Of a stretch of 62,205 nucleotides of DNA, positions 46,086-53,762 are shown piece by piece. The DNA is taken from contig JBKQWK010000018.1 in NCBI GenBank assembly GCA_052139595.1, positions 1 through 62,205 of the forward strand. Reading direction: 5' to 3'. Below the pieces are notes generated by a model. That model had not been told where the DNA came from and ran no database searches. It saw only the letters and a list, made by a program, of their open reading frames with translations. The first letter of the stretch is position 1; every line of letters begins with the position of its first letter. Both the position numbers and the translations under genes were made by a program. The stretch comes from JBKQWK01 sp052139595 (GTDB taxonomy: Bacteria > Actinomycetota > Thermoleophilia > UBA2241).

Positions 46086-46328
46086 TCAATCCGTCATCGC
46101 CGCCTTGATCGCCTGCAACTCTTCCATCGGTTCCTGATTGAAACACTCCATCTTGCCGGCTCGACGATACCAGTACCGGCTGTTGTCGAGGTCGCCCTCG
46201 ATCTTGTGCAGTACGGCGTGAATCCAGGCGGCACTCGGGTCCTCCTCGAATTGCTGCACAATGCGGTGGGCGCTATCCCAGTGCCCCTCGGTAGCCAGGT
46301 CGATGGCTTTGAGCAGATCGTCTTTCAT
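46086..46328 (-). CDS. Small helical conserved protein (about 80 residues)
   Basis: 80 residues with DLLKAIDLATEGHWDSAHRIVQ and ASAAWIHAVLHKIEGDL-like helices, then NSRYWYRRAGK. This is a widely distributed small protein with a conserved RYWYRRAG segment; its function is not known. The length equals family size in the homologues I recall. Confidence 0.7.
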   Translation of the reverse strand: MKDDLLKAIDLATEGHWDSAHRIVQQFEEDPSAAWIHAVLHKIEGDLDNSRYWYRRAGKMECFNQEPMEELQAIKAAMTD

Positions 46329-47109
46329 GCCGGAACACCCTCGATTGCCGATTCCAACCCCGTCCCCATTCTACCGCGCCGTCGTAACAAGAGAACCGTC
46401 CGATCTGATTGATCCCGCTCTCCGATCGCACGTTTCGTCGCATACCCGACGATGTTGCCAAGGAGCGAAATAACGGCCCGAAACGCGTCAATATCTATGG
46501 AGCGGGTCGCTTAGACTCGGGAATCCCGAGTAGACCCGTTCCGAAGGCCCCGCTCTCAGCCATCCCTGGCCGGGGACTTCGGCTGCCTGACGGACGATGC
46601 GTAGCATGTGCTCTGGCAGTCGGACGCCAACCGGATTCCACCGGCCGTCGATGACTGGTGACGTTCCTCCCTGGGCGATGGCGAAGCGGCGGCCGGTCCG
46701 CCAACTGGTCGCCGGTCCGGCCTGCCTCCTTCAGACTTGGGACTTCGCGCTGAACAAGGTGCCGTGACCACCGGCTAACCTCACGTTGTACCGATCTGAT
46801 AAAATGAAGCAAACACAATCCAAAAACTGGTTTTGGCGTTCGAGATTTCAGACCTTCTCTGCTTTGCCGACTCTTCCCAATTTCCGTTTTTCGTCCACTT
46901 CGGCGTGAATGATCGAGGGTTTCAACCCCTGCGGTCAGGATGCCCCGTTTCCAGGCCCCGGGAAGGCCCCTGGCGTTCGTCGCGGATGCCGGGGTGCCAA
47001 GAGCCCGTGCGGCTGGCCGTGCCGTCAGCGGGCCTGCTAGGGGCCTCAGCAAGACAGCTCGCTAGAAACGTAAAAAAACGCCCGTTTCACCCTCTTCAGG
47101 AGTAGTACC
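46329..47109. other. Long region without recognised gene
   Basis: About 780 bases. ORFs on either strand (46495-47052 minus, 46409-46654 plus) have no family features and unusual composition. A GC-rich part lies at 46500-46750. I see no RNA gene or inverted repeat of note. It may be the border between core genes and the accessory block to the right. Confidence 0.5.
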
Positions 47110-47180
47110 ATGATCCTGTTGACCTCGACCTTCGCGTGTGCCATTGTCGCAGTCATGCCTCGCAACGGATCGACCAGCAT

Positions 47181-47348
47181 ATGTCGCCTGGATACCCGTC
47201 CGGCTCTGCCGGGACCCTTTTCATCGTTGTCGCCTGCCTCGTTGTCGCAGGTGTAATGTCGTACGTCACCGCAACCTACGGACACTGGCCTTTTATAGTG
47301 GCCGGCATCCTCGTGGGCCTGTTGGCCGTGTCGTCCATTAGCAAGTGA
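47181..47348 (+). CDS. Small two-helix membrane protein
   Basis: 55 residues (MSPGYPSGSAGTLFIVVACL then a second helix IVAGILVGLLAVSS). An overlapping frame at 47110-47256 has a better ribosome site (AGGAG) but no membrane pattern until a possible frame change, so the true start is unclear. It stands 11 bases before the DUF1257 gene. Confidence 0.45.
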   Translation: MSPGYPSGSAGTLFIVVACLVVAGVMSYVTATYGHWPFIVAGILVGLLAVSSISK

Positions 47349-47359
47349 TAGGAAAAACC

Positions 47360-47731
47360 GTGAGTCACACCGTCACCATCAAGACCGAAATCCGGGACCG
47401 CTCGGCTGTCGAAGCCGCGTGTCGCCGCCTCGGCTTGGCTCAGCCTGTCGAGGGCAAGGCCACGCTCTTCAGCGGCGAGGTCTCTGGGCTGGCCGTCCAG
47501 TTGCCCGACTGGCAGTACCCCGTGGTCGCCGATCTCACCACCGGCCAACTAAAGTTCGACAACTTCGGTGGCCGCTGGGGCGATCAGAAGGAACTGGACA
47601 AGTTCCTACAAGCCTACGCAGTCGAACGTGCCAGGGCGGAAGCCAGGAAGAAGGGCTACTCCGTAGCCGAGCAGCAGTTGAGCGACGGCTCCGTCAAGCT
47701 CACCATCCAGGTCGCAGGAGGTGCCGCATGA
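47360..47731 (+). CDS. DUF1257 (Ycf35-like) protein
   Basis: 123 residues from GTG 47360, matching DUF1257: SHTVTIKTEIRDRSAVEAAC at the N-terminus, then GLAVQLPDWQYPVVADL and FDNFGGRWGDQKELDKFLQAYAVE split into two parts. The family (Ycf35 in algae) often occurs with DUF2997 and an AAA ATPase; its biochemical role is not settled. It overlaps the DUF2997 gene by 4 bases (ATGA). Confidence 0.8.
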   Translation: MSHTVTIKTEIRDRSAVEAACRRLGLAQPVEGKATLFSGEVSGLAVQLPDWQYPVVADLTTGQLKFDNFGGRWGDQKELDKFLQAYAVERARAEARKKGYSVAEQQLSDGSVKLTIQVAGGAA

Positions 47732-47922
47732 GCCGAAGCATCGAAATCACCGTCAACACGAAGGGCGAGACCACCGTCACGACCAAGGGTTTCGTCGGAT
47801 CGTCATGCCGGGAAGCAAGCAAGTTCGTCGAGGAGGCCCTCGGCCAGCGGCTCGACGAGCGGCTCACTGTGGAGTTCCATCAGGTCCAATCCGTCGAGCA
47901 GAACGCTCAGCAGCGGGCCTGA
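47728..47922 (+). CDS. DUF2997 protein
   Basis: 64 residues: SRSIEITVNTKGETTVTTKG then CREASKFVEEALGQRL. This is the DUF2997 family, which almost always accompanies DUF1257. The start is at the ATGA overlap. No ATPase partner follows; the next 300 bases carry a decayed GIY-YIG gene on the other strand. Confidence 0.8.
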   Translation: MSRSIEITVNTKGETTVTTKGFVGSSCREASKFVEEALGQRLDERLTVEFHQVQSVEQNAQQRA

Positions 47923-48266
47923 TCTTCCTGGAGCTGATCCGCAGCCAAGCACGATACCCGGCCTCCATCGGAAGCCGATTGCCGTAACCGCCGCCGGAAC
48001 GTCCGGCAGGACGGCATCGCCTCAAAAAAGAACAGGTGCGATCGGCACGAACAATCGGACGCGCCGAACCGTTCCTGGAACACGATGCCGTTCATTTCCA
48101 AAAGCACGGACGCCCACTTGCACTCGCTCCGATGTTCGTCCGCGGTGTACCATACCTCCACGAGGTCGGTGACTTCGCAGAGGTAGTCCACGTGCCAGTG
48201 GAGCGTCTTGTTTGTCTTGGCATGCCACATGATTCGCGCCGCCAGCCCTCGACCGCCGATTTTCAC
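47907..48266 (-). pseudogene. Remnant of a DUF123/Uri-type GIY-YIG endonuclease
   Basis: The frame encodes GLAARIMWHAKTNKTLHWHVDYL, broken at the usual place, then VWYTADEH, ECKWASVLL and FGASDCSCRSHLFFF. These are the conserved second half of DUF123 proteins. The first 50 residues of the family are missing; the only in-frame start, GTG 48266, lies inside a terminator stem (48245-48285). It is therefore a 5'-deleted copy. Its 3' end overlaps the DUF2997 gene by 16 bases. Confidence 0.6.
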
Positions 48267-48285
48267 GGAGGTCGGGGGCTTTTTT
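48245..48285 (+). terminator. Intrinsic terminator on the plus strand
   Basis: 48245-48254 pairs with 48270-48279 (ten base pairs, one G-U), with an inner CCG/CGG pair, followed by six T at 48280-48285. It would end transcription coming from DUF1257-DUF2997. The gap of 320 bases from the last stop codon leaves room for a 3' untranslated element. Confidence 0.75.
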
Positions 48286-48336
48286 CATTTCTTGCCCGCC
48301 GCGGATCTCATCCCGGCACACCCACTGGAGATTTCG

Positions 48337-48543
48337 ATGACCGCCTCCGTTTTGATCGTGAGTTCGCTCTTGACCGTCTTCTTGATCGCTGTTCTGGCGC
48401 GCGAAATTCGGCTCAGGACCGCGATGCAGCGGCTACTGTCGCGTCTTTTGATCCGTTGGAGGACCCCGCCGAATGAAGCTGATTCTGACATGTCTCAGGG
48501 TCTTGATCACCATCGCACCGCTGGCGTTGATTCTCGGTTGTGA
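48337..48543 (+). CDS. Small single-helix membrane protein
   Basis: 68 residues (MTASVLIVSSLLTVFLIAVL then a basic tail). GGAGA lies 5 bases before the ATG. It overlaps the next gene. No family is recognised; such small anchors are frequent in planctomycete accessory regions. Confidence 0.55.
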   Translation: MTASVLIVSSLLTVFLIAVLAREIRLRTAMQRLLSRLLIRWRTPPNEADSDMSQGLDHHRTAGVDSRL

Positions 48544-49039
48544 CGAAAAACCTGACGAGCGGATCAACCAAGCAAACCGCGAATTAGTCGCCCGGCAGGC
48601 TGAGCAGCAGCGGCAATTCCAACAAACGCAGAAGGAACTGGCTGAAGGCTCTCGCAAGCTGGTCGAAAGTGACGCCAAAGCTCGGGCAGAGTTGGTCGCC
48701 GTCCAACAGGGACTCCGTTCTGACCAAGCCGAAATAGGCAAGCAGCGCGATGCTCTGGAAACTGAGCGCAAAGAGATTGCCCGCACCAGGTACTTGGACC
48801 CAATCATCGCCGCCGCTATCGAGCACGTAGGAATTATTGTCGCCTGCTTGATCCCGCTTGGACTCGGGTTCTACCTGCTCTTCACGTTGAACCGGCATAG
48901 CCAAAGCGACGAAATCCTGACCGAGTTTTTGATTCAGGAGGTCGCAAACGACCTGCCACTACTCAGCCAAAGCAAGCCCAGGGCGTTGCCATCCGTTCCG
49001 CTTCCGATTTCAGGATCGCCCTCCGATCCTTTGATCTGA
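48473..49039 (+). CDS. Lipoprotein with coiled coil and membrane helix
   Basis: 188 residues. A lipobox-type signal (LALILGC) at about 17-23; a long coiled coil from 30 to 105 (QANRELVARQAEQQRQFQQ and so on); a transmembrane helix (HVGIIVACLIPLGLGFYLLF) and a Pro/Ser tail. It overlaps the preceding small membrane protein by 71 bases. No enzyme motif is visible. The terminator-like hairpin at 49051 follows the stop by 12 bases. Confidence 0.65.
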   Translation: MKLILTCLRVLITIAPLALILGCDEKPDERINQANRELVARQAEQQRQFQQTQKELAEGSRKLVESDAKARAELVAVQQGLRSDQAEIGKQRDALETERKEIARTRYLDPIIAAAIEHVGIIVACLIPLGLGFYLLFTLNRHSQSDEILTEFLIQEVANDLPLLSQSKPRALPSVPLPISGSPSDPLI

Positions 49040-49050
49040 ACGTTCCTTTT

Positions 49051-49113
49051 CGCCCTGCGATGTAGCGGGGCGGTTTGTGTTTTTTTCAACACAGCCGCCC
49101 CGCACGGGGCGGC
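49051..49113 (+). promoter_or_regulatory. Attenuator-like leader with three mutually exclusive hairpins
   Basis: Segment 1 (49051-49058) pairs with segment 2 (49065-49072), with one G-U, and is followed by GTTTGTG plus seven T: an intrinsic terminator. Segment 2 (49065-49073) also pairs with segment 3 (49095-49103) over nine bases. Segment 3 (49094-49101) pairs with segment 4 (49106-49113) over eight bases. That is the 1:2, 2:3, 3:4 layout of classical attenuators, ending 9 bases before the AGGAGG of the sigma-like gene. Confidence 0.5.
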
Positions 49114-49137
49114 CTAGCTATCAGGAGGTCGTTTCGT

Positions 49138-49770
49138 ATGGTTGCTCCCCGCAAGTTCTCCCAGAAACATTCTGCTCCGAACTGGCATCCGGTCTTCCTC
49201 CAGATGCTGCCGACGATTCGCCGGTGCGCTCGGCATGCCTTCCGAAATCTCCCGCCCGAGGCCAGGGAGGAAGCCATCGCGGACGTTATCGCCAACTCGT
49301 TCGTCGCGTTCGTCCGGCTCGTCGAACGTGACAAGATCGAACTGGCCTACCCGACCGTGCTAGCCCGATACGGGATTGCCCAGCACAAGTGCGGCCGTCG
49401 CGTGGGCACGAGGTTGAACGTCAAAGACGTTTCGTCGGATTATTGCCGGGTGAACAAAAGCGTCTTCGTCCAAAGGTTGGATCGCTTCGACGACGACGAA
49501 GGCGTTTGGAAAGAAATCCTGCTTGAGGATCGGACTGCCGGACCGGCCGAAATCGCAGCCTGCCGCATGGATTTTTCGGGTTGGCTGAAAACGCTCAGCC
49601 GCCGCGATCGGAAGTTGGCGCTGACGTTGGCCACCGGCGAAGGCACCGGCACGGTGTCGAAGTTGTTCCGTGTGTCCGCGGGTAGGGTCAGCCAGATTCG
49701 CAGAGAACTCATGGACTCGTGGCGAAAGTTCGTTGGCGAGGAGCCCATACCGGGGCCGGAGCCCGCGTAG
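49138..49770 (+). CDS. Sigma-70-region-like protein (ECF-type fold), function uncertain
   Basis: 210 residues from ATG 49138 (AGGAGG at 49122-49127). LPTIRRCARHAFRNLPPE and a C-terminal helix-turn-helix (TVSKLFRVSAGRVSQIRREL) recall sigma-70 regions 2 and 4, but the promoter-melting residues cannot be confirmed. It resembles sigma-like proteins of planctomycete genetic elements. It is probably a transcription factor for its block, controlled by the leader before it. Confidence 0.65.
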   Translation: MVAPRKFSQKHSAPNWHPVFLQMLPTIRRCARHAFRNLPPEAREEAIADVIANSFVAFVRLVERDKIELAYPTVLARYGIAQHKCGRRVGTRLNVKDVSSDYCRVNKSVFVQRLDRFDDDEGVWKEILLEDRTAGPAEIAACRMDFSGWLKTLSRRDRKLALTLATGEGTGTVSKLFRVSAGRVSQIRRELMDSWRKFVGEEPIPGPEPA

Positions 49771-49796
49771 GAAGGATCGTCCAAGGTAAATGCTTC

Positions 49797-49829
49797 ACGA
49801 GGGCCGGTCCCATTTGGGGCGGCCCTCGT
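49797..49829. terminator. 10-bp hairpin after the sigma-like gene
   Basis: 49797-49806 pairs perfectly with 49820-49829 around a 13-base loop. It lies 27 bases after the stop codon and has no T-run, like other end-of-gene hairpins in this half of the window. Confidence 0.5.
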
Positions 49830-50431
49830 TACCTATCAGAGACTCGCTCATTCCACCGCTCCGCACACAATCCATCGTCACCTGTTTCGCCGCCTGCGCC
49901 AGCGGATCTCAGCGGCCCTTTTCACACCCTTCCCCCCAAGGACTATACGGAGCCCACTTGCTCCGGCCTTCCTGTCAAAATAGGGAAGATCGCCGGGAAT
50001 GCCGCTGGCATTGCGCCTAGGGCCCACACAAAGCGGACGATGCTCTGGCCGCCCTGACCACGTTCTGGCCCCAGGCGAACCCCTGGGCCTTTTTGAAGGG
50101 ATTCCCGCCCGCGGTACGCTGGAAACCGGCCGACGTGGGCCAAGGGAAGGTCCGCCGAGAGACTCGCGGGCCTCTATTGGGGTGGGAAGCATACATCTGG
50201 CAGCGAAGGGCCAATGGTGGCATCCACCGACTGGTTCCGCACCAGTGGCCGACCAGTCAGGGACCAGTCCCCGCCATGGCCGCCGCCCCTGGGCGCTCGC
50301 TCCGGCACGGGCAGGGCGACACATTCCGTCAAGATGGACGGGAGGGCCCGGAAAGGGCTTGGGGGCGGATTTCGGGTCGGTAGAAGGGGCAAGGACTGGT
50401 ATCCTGTGGCGACCTGTGCTAGGTTGCGGGC
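49830..50431. other. Region without gene before the LRR protein
   Basis: About 600 bases with no ORF I can support. GC-rich; two short repeats of GACCAGT near 50260. No promoter can be assigned with confidence. Confidence 0.45.
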
Positions 50432-51223
50432 ATGAACGAGATGCCGAGACCCCGCCGCCGTAAGTTCCAATATAGCCTGCGGTCGCTTTGCCTCGTCATG
50501 CTCCTGGCGTGCATCGGAATGAGTTGGCTGGGGGACAAAATACAGAAGGCCAGACGACAGAGGGAGATTGTGGAGGAGATACAGAAGGTGGGTGGGGGTG
50601 CTTACTATGACTATCAGGCGGATTGGGTAAGAACTGGGGCACAACCATTAAGCCCAAGATGGCTGCGACATCTCCTCGGTGACGACTTCTTTTGGAATGT
50701 TGATTACGTGAACTTCGACGACACCCAGGTGACGGGCGCTGGGCTGGAACACCTCAAGGGATTGATCCAACTCCGATTCTTGTCACTCAACAGCACGCAG
50801 GTGACGGATGCTGGGCTGGAAAAACTGAAACGGTTGACCCAACTTCAAAGCTTGTCACTCGACAGCACGCGGGTGACGGATGCCGGGCTGGAAAAACTGA
50901 AGGGGTTGACTCAACTCCACCAGTTGTCGCTCGAAAATACCCAGGTGACGGACGCTGGCCTGGAACACCTGAAGGGGTTGACTCAACTCCGATATTTGGC
51001 GCTCAACAGCACTCAGGTGACAGATGCTGGTCTGGAGCACCTGAAGGGGTTGACCCAACTCCGATCGCTCGTGCTCAAGAGCACCCAGGTGACGGACGCT
51101 GGGCTGGAACACCTGAAGGGGCTGACTCAACTCACAACATTGTGGCTCAAAAAAACCCAGGTTACGGACAAAGGTGTGAAGAAACTTCAGCACGTTCTAC
51201 CGGACGGCGCGATTGTCCGCTGA
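50432..51223 (+). CDS. Leucine-rich repeat protein of planctomycete type with N-terminal membrane helix
   Basis: 263 residues. The N-terminus (KFQYSLRSLCLVMLLACIG) is the short membrane helix with basic preface typical of planctomycete LRR proteins. About residues 89-263 form seven 24-residue repeats of the type LNSTQVTDAGLEHLKGLTQL, close enough at DNA level that the copies align. These make a curved LRR surface. No catalytic part follows. Probable outer protein-binding role. ATG 50441 (MPRPRRR) may be the true start. Confidence 0.85.
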   Translation: MNEMPRPRRRKFQYSLRSLCLVMLLACIGMSWLGDKIQKARRQREIVEEIQKVGGGAYYDYQADWVRTGAQPLSPRWLRHLLGDDFFWNVDYVNFDDTQVTGAGLEHLKGLIQLRFLSLNSTQVTDAGLEKLKRLTQLQSLSLDSTRVTDAGLEKLKGLTQLHQLSLENTQVTDAGLEHLKGLTQLRYLALNSTQVTDAGLEHLKGLTQLRSLVLKSTQVTDAGLEHLKGLTQLTTLWLKKTQVTDKGVKKLQHVLPDGAIVR

Positions 51224-51543
51224 TGCTCTCGATGCAATCGAGGGGGAGATAGGCATCAACCCCAGCAGCAAGCCCGCAGAGGCCAACAGGAACGCGACCC
51301 AATGCCATCGTAAAACCCGCTAGAAGTCTCTTCAAGGCATTGGCAGAAAAGCCATATTCAAGCCGTTCCCAGGTGGCATAGCGTTTCTAATCGCTATGTC
51401 TCCCGAGCATATCATGCAATCCCCACGCACTGGCTCGCTAAAGGCCCACGGCGTGTGGCATCCCGCCTGCGTGACATCCCCAAGTAAGACGGCTTGGTGA
51501 TTCCCTCAACAACAATCCTCTTGAACAGGAGACGTGCGTAACC
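51224..51543. other. Intergenic region with near-palindrome
   Basis: About 320 bases before the NGNG-linker gene. It contains CTCGAT-GCA-ATCGAG shortly after the LRR stop and the 22-bp near-palindrome at 51377-51398. No coding features are seen. Confidence 0.5.
51377..51398. promoter_or_regulatory. 22-bp near-palindrome, candidate operator
   Basis: CATAGCG at 51377-51383 mirrors CGCTATG at 51392-51398 with 8 bases between. Its symmetry and AT-richer setting 146 bases before the next start fit a dimeric repressor site. A DNA hairpin with other use is possible. Confidence 0.4.
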
Positions 51544-52110
51544 ATGAAGATCAACGTCGGATTGACCAAAAAGATCGGCCACGCAAACTACGGCAGCCTG
51601 GCAGCCAACTGCGGCATCGAGTTCCAGGCCGACCAGTCGATCCTCCAAAACGAGGAAGCTCTCCGCCGCCAGGTCCAGCGGGCCTACGCCGCCTGCTGCA
51701 AGGCGGTCAACGATGAACTGGCCCGACAGCAGAGCCAATGCCAGAACAACGGCAACGGGGCTGCCGGTGTCCGTAATCAGTCCTCTCCGCCCCCGAGCCA
51801 AGCGTCTGCCTCGACCAACGGGAACGGCAGTTACGGAGATGGCAACAACGGCAACGGGCACAGCAATGGTAACGGCAACGGCAAAAATGGGCATGGCCCA
51901 TCCACGAAGCAAATGACGTACCTCCGGCAGTTGGCTGGCCAGGTCAAAGGCGTCGGCGTCCGCAAGCTCGACCAGCTCGCGATGAAGATGTTCGGCAAGC
52001 CGGTTGCCAGCCTCTCCAGCATCGACGCCAGCGGGCTCATTGACACCCTCAAAGGCGTGAAGGCAGGCGAGATCGACCTGGATTCCGTATTAGGAGAAAC
52101 CACCTCGTGA
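51544..52110 (+). CDS. Planctomycete accessory protein with Asn/Gly-rich linker
   Basis: 188 residues in three parts: an N-terminal globular part (MKINVGLTKKIGHANYGSL, then YAACCKAVNDELARQQ), a linker of repeating Asn-Gly (residues about 93-117), and a C-terminal helical domain (TKQMTYLRQLAGQVKGVGV then MFGKPVASLSSIDASGLI). The gene precedes a PD-(D/E)XK nuclease gene and overlaps it by 4 bases. It may be a DNA-recombination adaptor; the family is not one I can name. ATG 51544, AGGAG about 12 bases upstream. Confidence 0.65.
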   Translation: MKINVGLTKKIGHANYGSLAANCGIEFQADQSILQNEEALRRQVQRAYAACCKAVNDELARQQSQCQNNGNGAAGVRNQSSPPPSQASASTNGNGSYGDGNNGNGHSNGNGNGKNGHGPSTKQMTYLRQLAGQVKGVGVRKLDQLAMKMFGKPVASLSSIDASGLIDTLKGVKAGEIDLDSVLGETTS

Positions 52111-52944
52111 GTACCGACCTCTTGATTGGTGAGGAACCGCGAAGGAAACAGGGGGGCATTTGGGCCTACGTCAGCCCAAGTCGTTTGTCGAAGTGGCTCT
52201 CATGCCCCCTCGCGTACCGCCTTGCGTACATCGACGGCCACCGGCCACCGGCCGCCGACCAACGCCAATCTGTTCCTTGGCAAGGCTGTCCACGCCGGGT
52301 TACAGGTCGTCTATCGTCATCGCCACTTGGGTATCACCTTAGAAGCGGCCGATGTCTGCCGCCGCCTCCTGGAATCGTGGGCAACGCTCGTGGACGAAGA
52401 GGACATGAAGTTCGCTTCCACCGCCGACGAGCAATCACTTCAACGCCAGGCCACGGACTTGGTAACGGCCTACCTCAACGTCGCGCCGAAGGATGAGAAA
52501 CCATTGGCAGTGGAGGTCTCCGTGGAGATGCCGCTGATTGACCCGGCCACCGGCGAAAATCTCGGCATCCCCATGCTCGGTGTCATGGATTTGATCCTCG
52601 ATGCCCAGAAAGGGCCGACAATCATCGACTTCAAGACCAGTAGCCGCTCCAGCGAGCCGCTGGAAATCACGCATGAGATCCAGCTCACCTCGTATGCCTA
52701 CCTGTTTCGACAAGTGTCCGAGCAATCGGAAGCCGGGCTGGAGATCCGGTCGCTGATAAAGACCAAAACGCCCAAGATCGAGTTCCATGCCTATCCGGCA
52801 CGCACGGACGCCCACTTCAAGCGGCTCTTCGCGGTGCTGCACGAGTATCTCGATGCCTTGGACGCCGATCGATTCAACTACCGCCCCGGATTCCACTGCG
52901 GCATGTGCGACCACCAAACGCGATGCCGTGATTGGCAGGGATAG
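52107..52944 (+). pseudogene. PD-(D/E)XK (RecB-like) nuclease, broken by 7-bp tandem duplication
   Basis: The gene starts at 52107 (MSTDLLIGEE, then WAYVSPSRLSKWLSCPLAYR in frame). At about 52236 the reading shifts to another frame that continues LFLGKAVHAGLQVVYRHR and includes the nuclease core (GVMDLILDAQKGPTIIDFKTS, split over two strands) and C-terminal cysteines GMCDHQTRC. GGCCACC is present twice in tandem at 52236-52249; removing one copy restores one continuous frame. The product as encoded here is truncated. The family cuts or processes DNA ends. Confidence 0.75.
52236..52249 (+). repeat. 7-bp tandem duplication that breaks the nuclease frame
   Basis: GGCCACC at 52236-52242 and again at 52243-52249, followed by GG. 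Deleting one copy gives GHRPPTNANLFLG across the join without further change. It may be a slip-type phase switch, a recent mutation, or a base-calling error. Confidence 0.7.
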
Positions 52945-53002
52945 CATGGGACTGCCCTGCGTTTTTGTTCTACTCGAATCTGATAGAAGAAAAGGAGGAC
53001 GT

Positions 53003-53140
53003 ATGAGTTTTTTGATCCTGCTCGGCATCATCGCAGGACTGGCAGCCTATGCCTACGCCGCTGGCAAGCGAAAGGGAAGCCACAGCGGCTACTTTGTGGG
53101 CCACCTCCACGGTTCGCGGCGACGGCGGCGGATGCGTTAA
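53003..53140 (+). CDS. Small membrane protein with basic C-terminus
   Basis: 45 residues (MSFLILLGIIAGLAAYAYAA then GKRKGSHS and an Arg-rich end). AGGAGG lies 5 bases upstream. One membrane helix; no family. Confidence 0.6.
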   Translation: MSFLILLGIIAGLAAYAYAAGKRKGSHSGYFVGHLHGSRRRRRMR

Positions 53141-53229
53141 GTCATCGGGATAACCACTACCGATGTTGGCGCGGGTAGTGGCGAGCGTCTTTCCTGCCAA
53201 CGACTGAAAGAAGAAGAAAGAGGTCAAAG

Positions 53230-53418
53230 ATGAAAAGCCTACTGCTCCTCGGAATCGGTGCGGCCCTCGGCGCTTTGGGTTGTCGCGTCTTTGATCGCCG
53301 CGCGGCGCTGAAGGCTCGGATTGCGGCGATCATGTCTATCTGCCGCGGCAAGAAAGAGCAGTATGAAACGACTTGGAAACGGAATGGAGACACTTGCGGC
53401 GTGGGCGCTGGTCAGTAG
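53230..53418 (+). CDS. Small membrane protein
   Basis: 62 residues (MKSLLLLGIGAALGALGC then a basic part). The ALGALGC end resembles a lipobox. It overlaps the next small gene by 56 bases. No family. Confidence 0.45.
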   Translation: MKSLLLLGIGAALGALGCRVFDRRAALKARIAAIMSICRGKKEQYETTWKRNGDTCGVGAGQ

Positions 53419-53521
53419 CCTACTCGTCGTCCCGGTGTTCGGATGGGCGGCTCCTCTCGCCGTCATCAGCGGGCTGGTCCTGGTGCCGGTCGTTGTTCGC
53501 AAACTTGGGCTCGATGAGTGA
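53363..53521 (+). CDS. Small membrane protein
   Basis: 52 residues, two hydrophobic helices (LAAWALVSSLLVVPVFGW and PLAVISGLVLVPVVV). ATG 53363 with GAAAGAG 5 bases upstream. No family is recognised. Confidence 0.45.
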   Translation: MKRLGNGMETLAAWALVSSLLVVPVFGWAAPLAVISGLVLVPVVVRKLGLDE

Positions 53522-53530
53522 TTCGTCCCT

Positions 53531-53553
53531 GGGCCGCACGTCTTGCACGGCCC
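53531..53553. terminator. Hairpin after small membrane genes
   Basis: GGGCCG at 53531-53536 pairs with CGGCCC at 53548-53553. No T-run. It ends the block of small plus-strand genes; the following 200 bases up to 53762 hold nothing else clear. Confidence 0.4.
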
Positions 53554-53762
53554 ACTTTCGCCTCGCCTCGCGGTTCGGTCCTTGGGGCCGGGCGCGGGGC
53601 GGGGCCGTTCTTTCATCGCCGAGAGAACGCCCTTGGGACCGCTTCTTTACCTATTGGCTCGCCGTCGAAGCGATAGTTCCGGTACGAGCACTCGGCAGGT
53701 TCTCGGTTCGTTCGCCTTCGCTCTGCTCGGCACGCCTCGCCGTGTGCTCGACCTCCGCTCAC

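Noticed and set aside
46495..47052. 185-codon minus ORF in the empty region
   Set aside because: No family motif, no ribosome site, and composition unlike nearby genes.
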